From Gammaproteobacteria bacterium (GTDB lineage Bacteria > Pseudomonadota > Gammaproteobacteria > Pseudomonadales > Azotimanducaceae), in contig JAPUJX010000483.1 in assembly GCA_027295975.1 (NCBI GenBank), forward strand, positions 1-7,926: a DNA stretch of 7,926 nucleotides. The letters are read 5' to 3'. The position numbers and the translations under genes were made by a program. How positions within the stretch are numbered: position 1 is the stretch's first letter; each line of letters opens with the position of its first letter. This document shows, piece by piece, positions 5,137-7,926 of this stretch. The notes under the pieces were generated by a model that was given only the letters and a program-made list of their open reading frames with translations, was not told the origin of the DNA and did no database searches.

Positions 5137-6865
5137 ACCCCCGATCATCACCGCGGCCCTGATTTTTGTTGCTGAGCTGCTTCAGCTTCCAGAACCGTTT
5201 GAGCTTCTCCGTTGAGGGTTGTTCTCTTATTTCCGCCAGTAATCGGCGCCGCCGAGCACTGTTGGCGCCAGCCACATAACGTGCCACACCTTCCACAAAC
5301 TCGGCCGTCATCGCACCATCCGTCAAATCCAACCGTCGCTCGAAAAGCGCTACCAGTTCTCCATGGGCGGCGTCTCCCGACCAGCGACCGAGTAACAGGG
5401 CGGAATCTGCCTCCGGGTTTTCATCAAGATATTTAACAACATCCAGAAACAGATCGCCTTCTTCCAGAGCGGTTATCTCGCGGCGTCTGTCCGGAGGCAA
5501 CGCCTGATACAATCCTGGGTTTTTGAGGAGATAAGTCAGTAAGCGTTTACTTAGTGGAGAGAGCCTGTTCGGACTGGTATTTCGTGACCGCGATACTGGG
5601 GTAGCGCCAGCAGTGTTCGGAATGAATCCGGTCAACAGTTGCAACCGATTCAACATCAGGTCCTTGAGAATACCCCCGGGTACGCGATCGATATACGGCA
5701 TGGCCAAACTCGCCAGCCGTGCTTGATCGTCCAGATTCTGCATCGACAGACCGTCACCCAACCGCTCGAACAGATACTCAATCGCCGGACGCGCCTCATC
5801 AACCAGGCTGATGAAAGCCGGCCTGCCCCTTGCGCGCACCAGCGTATCCGGGTCTTCTCCGTCGGGTAGAAAAACGAACTTCAGCTGCCTTCCTTCCGTC
5901 AAGGTAGGCAGCGCGTTTTCGAGGGCCCGCCACGCGGCCTTGCGACCGGCACTATCTCCGTCGAAGCAGCAGACAACCTCCTGGGTATGACGGAACAGTT
6001 TGTGGAAGTGATCCTGGGTGGATGCCGTGCCGAGGGTCGCCACCGCATTCGCTATTCCCTCCTGGGCCAGCGCCGCAACATCCATGTAGCCTTCAACCAC
6101 CACCAGCCGATCGATGTGACGCAGCGCCCTGCGCGCTTCGAAGAGCCCGTAAAGTTCGCGGCCCTTGTGAAAAACCGGCGTTTCCGGGGAGTTGAGATAC
6201 TTCGGTCCACTACCGTCACCGAAAATGCGACCCCCAAAACCGATGACCCTGCCCCGGGTGTCTCTTATCGGAAACATGATGCGCTCGCGAAACCGATCGT
6301 ATACCCGGCCCTTATCGTTACTGGTGAGTAAACCCGCCTCCAGCAGCAGATTCTCGCTGACATCCGCAAGCGCCCGCGTTATGCCATCCCAACCCTCGGG
6401 GGCATAACCTATCCCGAAATTTCTGGCAATCTCGCCGGTCAGACCCCGGCTTTTGAGATAACCGACCGCCTGGGGCGCTGTTTTCAGCGATTGTCGAAAG
6501 TGTTTCGCCGCGCGGGCAAGAAGTTCGTACAGGTTCGAGTTGTCCCGAACTCGAGGAGCGCCCTCTTCCCGGGGGACCTCGAGCCCAACGAGTCCCGCCA
6601 TGTTCTCTACCGCTTCGACAAACTCCAGGTGGTCGTGCTCCATCAGGAAGGTCAACGCCGTTCCGCTCTCTCCGCAGCCGAAGCAGTGGTAGAACTGCTT
6701 ATCCGGGCTTACCGAAAAGGACGGGGTTTTTTCGTCGTGAAACGGGCACAGCGCCTGGTAATTCTTACCGGCTTTCTTGAGGGTCAGCCGCGCATTGATG
6801 ACATCCACTATGTCCACCCGGGCAAGCAGATCGTTGATAAAAGATTGTGGAATACGACCGGCCAT
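5135..6865 (-). CDS. dnaG: DNA primase DnaG
   Basis: A 576-residue protein, the usual length (E. coli 581). The N-terminal CHC2-type zinc domain is complete: C40, H43, C61 and C64 in CPFH...CFGC. The RNA polymerase core follows with the basic-ridge stretch RFRERIMFPIRD (about 191-202) and GFGGR (209-213). The Toprim metal site is E258 in VVEGYMD, D302 and D304 in CCFDGDSAG, and LPDGEDPD (333-340). The C-terminal part, from about 430 to the end, is the less conserved DnaB-helicase-binding region. The enzyme makes the RNA primers for replication. The ATG at 6863-6865 is preceded by GAGG at 6868-6871, an unusually close spacing of two bases. Upstream on the same strand, 126 bp away, is manC rather than rpsU. 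The downstream neighbour is rpoD, as in the macromolecular synthesis operon. Confidence 0.98.
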   Translation of the reverse strand: MAGRIPQSFINDLLARVDIVDVINARLTLKKAGKNYQALCPFHDEKTPSFSVSPDKQFYHCFGCGESGTALTFLMEHDHLEFVEAVENMAGLVGLEVPREEGAPRVRDNSNLYELLARAAKHFRQSLKTAPQAVGYLKSRGLTGEIARNFGIGYAPEGWDGITRALADVSENLLLEAGLLTSNDKGRVYDRFRERIMFPIRDTRGRVIGFGGRIFGDGSGPKYLNSPETPVFHKGRELYGLFEARRALRHIDRLVVVEGYMDVAALAQEGIANAVATLGTASTQDHFHKLFRHTQEVVCCFDGDSAGRKAAWRALENALPTLTEGRQLKFVFLPDGEDPDTLVRARGRPAFISLVDEARPAIEYLFERLGDGLSMQNLDDQARLASLAMPYIDRVPGGILKDLMLNRLQLLTGFIPNTAGATPVSRSRNTSPNRLSPLSKRLLTYLLKNPGLYQALPPDRRREITALEEGDLFLDVVKYLDENPEADSALLLGRWSGDAAHGELVALFERRLDLTDGAMTAEFVEGVARYVAGANSARRRRLLAEIREQPSTEKLKRFWKLKQLSNKNQGRGDDRG

Positions 6866-6922
6866 AACCTCAGGGAGATTACCACCACTTCGGAGTGCTT
6901 CCTAAGACCGTGTGGATGGTCC

Positions 6923-6949
6923 GAACCGCGCGGCCGGGGAAAACGGTTC
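6923..6949. repeat. Hairpin-forming repeat between manC and dnaG
   Basis: GAACCG (6923-6928) is inverted as CGGTTC (6944-6949) across a 15-bp GC-rich spacer, about 45 bp past the manC stop codon and about 60 bp before the dnaG start. It lacks a following T run in the manC direction. It might be a weak manC 3' structure; a dnaG promoter should also lie in this 126-bp gap, but no convincing -35/-10 pair was found. Confidence 0.3.
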
Positions 6950-6991
6950 CTTACAATCGTTGTTTCATCGGGCTGACAATTCGGACTGGGG

Positions 6992-7926
6992 TCATCTTCC
7001 GTATAGGTCTTCGAATCGGACGATGTCGTCCTCACCAAGGTAAGCACCCACCTGCACCTCTATGAGTTCCAGGGTGAGCTTGCCGGGATTACCCAATCGG
7101 TGCCGGGTCGTGAGGGGAATGTAGGTACTTTCATTCTCACCAAGGGTAAACGTCTCGTCTCCGCGGGTGACCTCGGCCGTGCCGCGGACCACCACCCAGT
7201 GTTCCGCGCGATGATGGTGCATCTGCAGCGAGAGCGATGCGCCGGGTTTCACTTTGATGCGCTTGACCTGATAACCCTCGCCTCGTCCAACGGATTCGTA
7301 ACTGCCCCAGGGGCGAAAGACCTCCCGGTGGGTACGGTACTCTTCCCGATCCAGTTTTTTCAGTTGCTGCACCAGAAGTTTTACGTCCTGCACTCGACTC
7401 TTTTCAGCCACCAGCACGGCATCTGTCGTTTCCACCACCACCAGATTCTCTACACCAATAGTCCCGACCAGGCGGTTTCTGGCCAGCACGTAGGAATTTC
7501 TGGTTCCCACGGCCACCACATCCCCTGTCAAATGATTGCCTTCATCGTCCTGAGAAGACGATTCCCACAGGGAAGACCAACTGCCGATGTCGCTCCACTC
7601 GAAATTCGCACGCACGACGATCGCACGATCCGTTTTCTCCATCACCGCATAGTCGATGGAGTCGGACGGGCTTTCGAGAAACTCGTCTCCCGGGCGGAAG
7701 AAGTCCAGGTCCGTAGCACCCGATTCAAATGCCGCCGTCACGTGAGCGTGCATCTCCGGGCAGAATTTCGCTACCTCATCCAGATAACCTCGGGCGTCCA
7801 GCACGAACATGCCACTGTTCCATAAATAGTCTCCCGAGGCGTGATAGCTACGGGCCGTATCGAGATCCGGCTTCTCCACGAACGAGCGAACATGGGTGGC
7901 CTGATTTTCGATCACGCCGTCGGTCT
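6992..7926 (-). CDS. manC: Mannose-1-phosphate guanylyltransferase / mannose-6-phosphate isomerase, bifunctional type II (5' end missing)
   Basis: The frame is open to the right edge, and about 311 codons are visible of the roughly 470-480 usual for the family, so about 165 N-terminal residues with the nucleotide-binding start are outside. The visible part begins within the sugar-nucleotide pyrophosphorylase domain: SFVEKPD, LWNSGMF, then SIDYAVMEKT and FEWSDIGSWSSLWE. The C-terminal cupin-type phosphomannose isomerase domain follows: FRPWGSYESV, KRIKVKPGASLSLQMHHHRAEHWVVV in two adjoining pieces with the metal-binding histidines, and IPLTTRHRLGNPG. The protein makes GDP-mannose from mannose-1-phosphate and GTP, and interconverts fructose-6-phosphate and mannose-6-phosphate. 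It therefore supplies mannose, or after conversion fucose or rhamnose, for surface glycans. Homologues are named manC, algA, wbpW or cpsB; which applies here depends on the cluster beyond the window. It ends in TGA at 6992-6994, 126 bp before dnaG on the same strand, so some transcription may continue into dnaG. Confidence 0.93.
   Translation of the reverse strand, partial: TDGVIENQATHVRSFVEKPDLDTARSYHASGDYLWNSGMFVLDARGYLDEVAKFCPEMHAHVTAAFESGATDLDFFRPGDEFLESPSDSIDYAVMEKTDRAIVVRANFEWSDIGSWSSLWESSSQDDEGNHLTGDVVAVGTRNSYVLARNRLVGTIGVENLVVVETTDAVLVAEKSRVQDVKLLVQQLKKLDREEYRTHREVFRPWGSYESVGRGEGYQVKRIKVKPGASLSLQMHHHRAEHWVVVRGTAEVTRGDETFTLGENESTYIPLTTRHRLGNPGKLTLELIEVQVGAYLGEDDIVRFEDLYGR

Noticed and set aside
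7100..7825. 241-codon open frame on the plus strand
   Set aside because: Antisense to the manC-type gene, whose motifs are clear; the product has no family resemblance.

Overview
The window reads as chromosomal DNA of a gammaproteobacterium-like organism with fairly high GC. DnaG and RpoD both follow the enterobacterial/pseudomonad pattern in length and motifs. The RpoD has a complete region 1.1 and the long non-conserved region typical of proteobacterial sigma-70, and dnaG sits directly upstream of rpoD. No genus can be named from the sequence alone.

Layout: bases 1-63 look like the 3' end of an unidentified plus-strand gene. A plus-strand GT4 glycosyltransferase (166-1266) converges on, and overlaps by 38 bp, a minus-strand O-antigen ligase/polymerase-type membrane protein (1229-2431). 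Just upstream of the ligase, on the same strand, lies a tRNA gene (2470-2851) split in its anticodon loop by a 305-nt group I intron (2510-2814). Exon joining gives a 77-nt tRNA with anticodon CAU, best read as the AUA-decoding tRNA-Ile2. Further right on the minus strand are a rho-independent terminator (2971-3001), rpoD (3018-4868), dnaG (5135-6865) and the 3' two-thirds of a manC/algA-type mannose-1-phosphate guanylyltransferase/mannose-6-phosphate isomerase (6992 to the right edge).

Functionally, the window combines two themes. The information-processing core (primase, housekeeping sigma factor, an essential-type tRNA) is the dnaG-rpoD part of the macromolecular synthesis operon. It is flanked on both sides by cell-surface polysaccharide genes: GDP-mannose supply (ManC), sugar transfer (GT4) and polymerisation or ligation of glycan (Wzy_C family). 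The rpsU gene that commonly precedes dnaG is not in its usual place; manC is there instead.

The most notable object is the intron-containing tRNA. It has the P, Q, R and S core elements of a small bacterial group I intron, a U.G splice-site pair made with a GUG guide, a terminal G, and exons that fold into a normal cloverleaf. It resembles the classic Azoarcus tRNA-Ile intron but is about 100 nt longer, has an extra hairpin domain between P8 and P7, and carries a perfect 9-nt tandem duplication at the P2/P3 junction.
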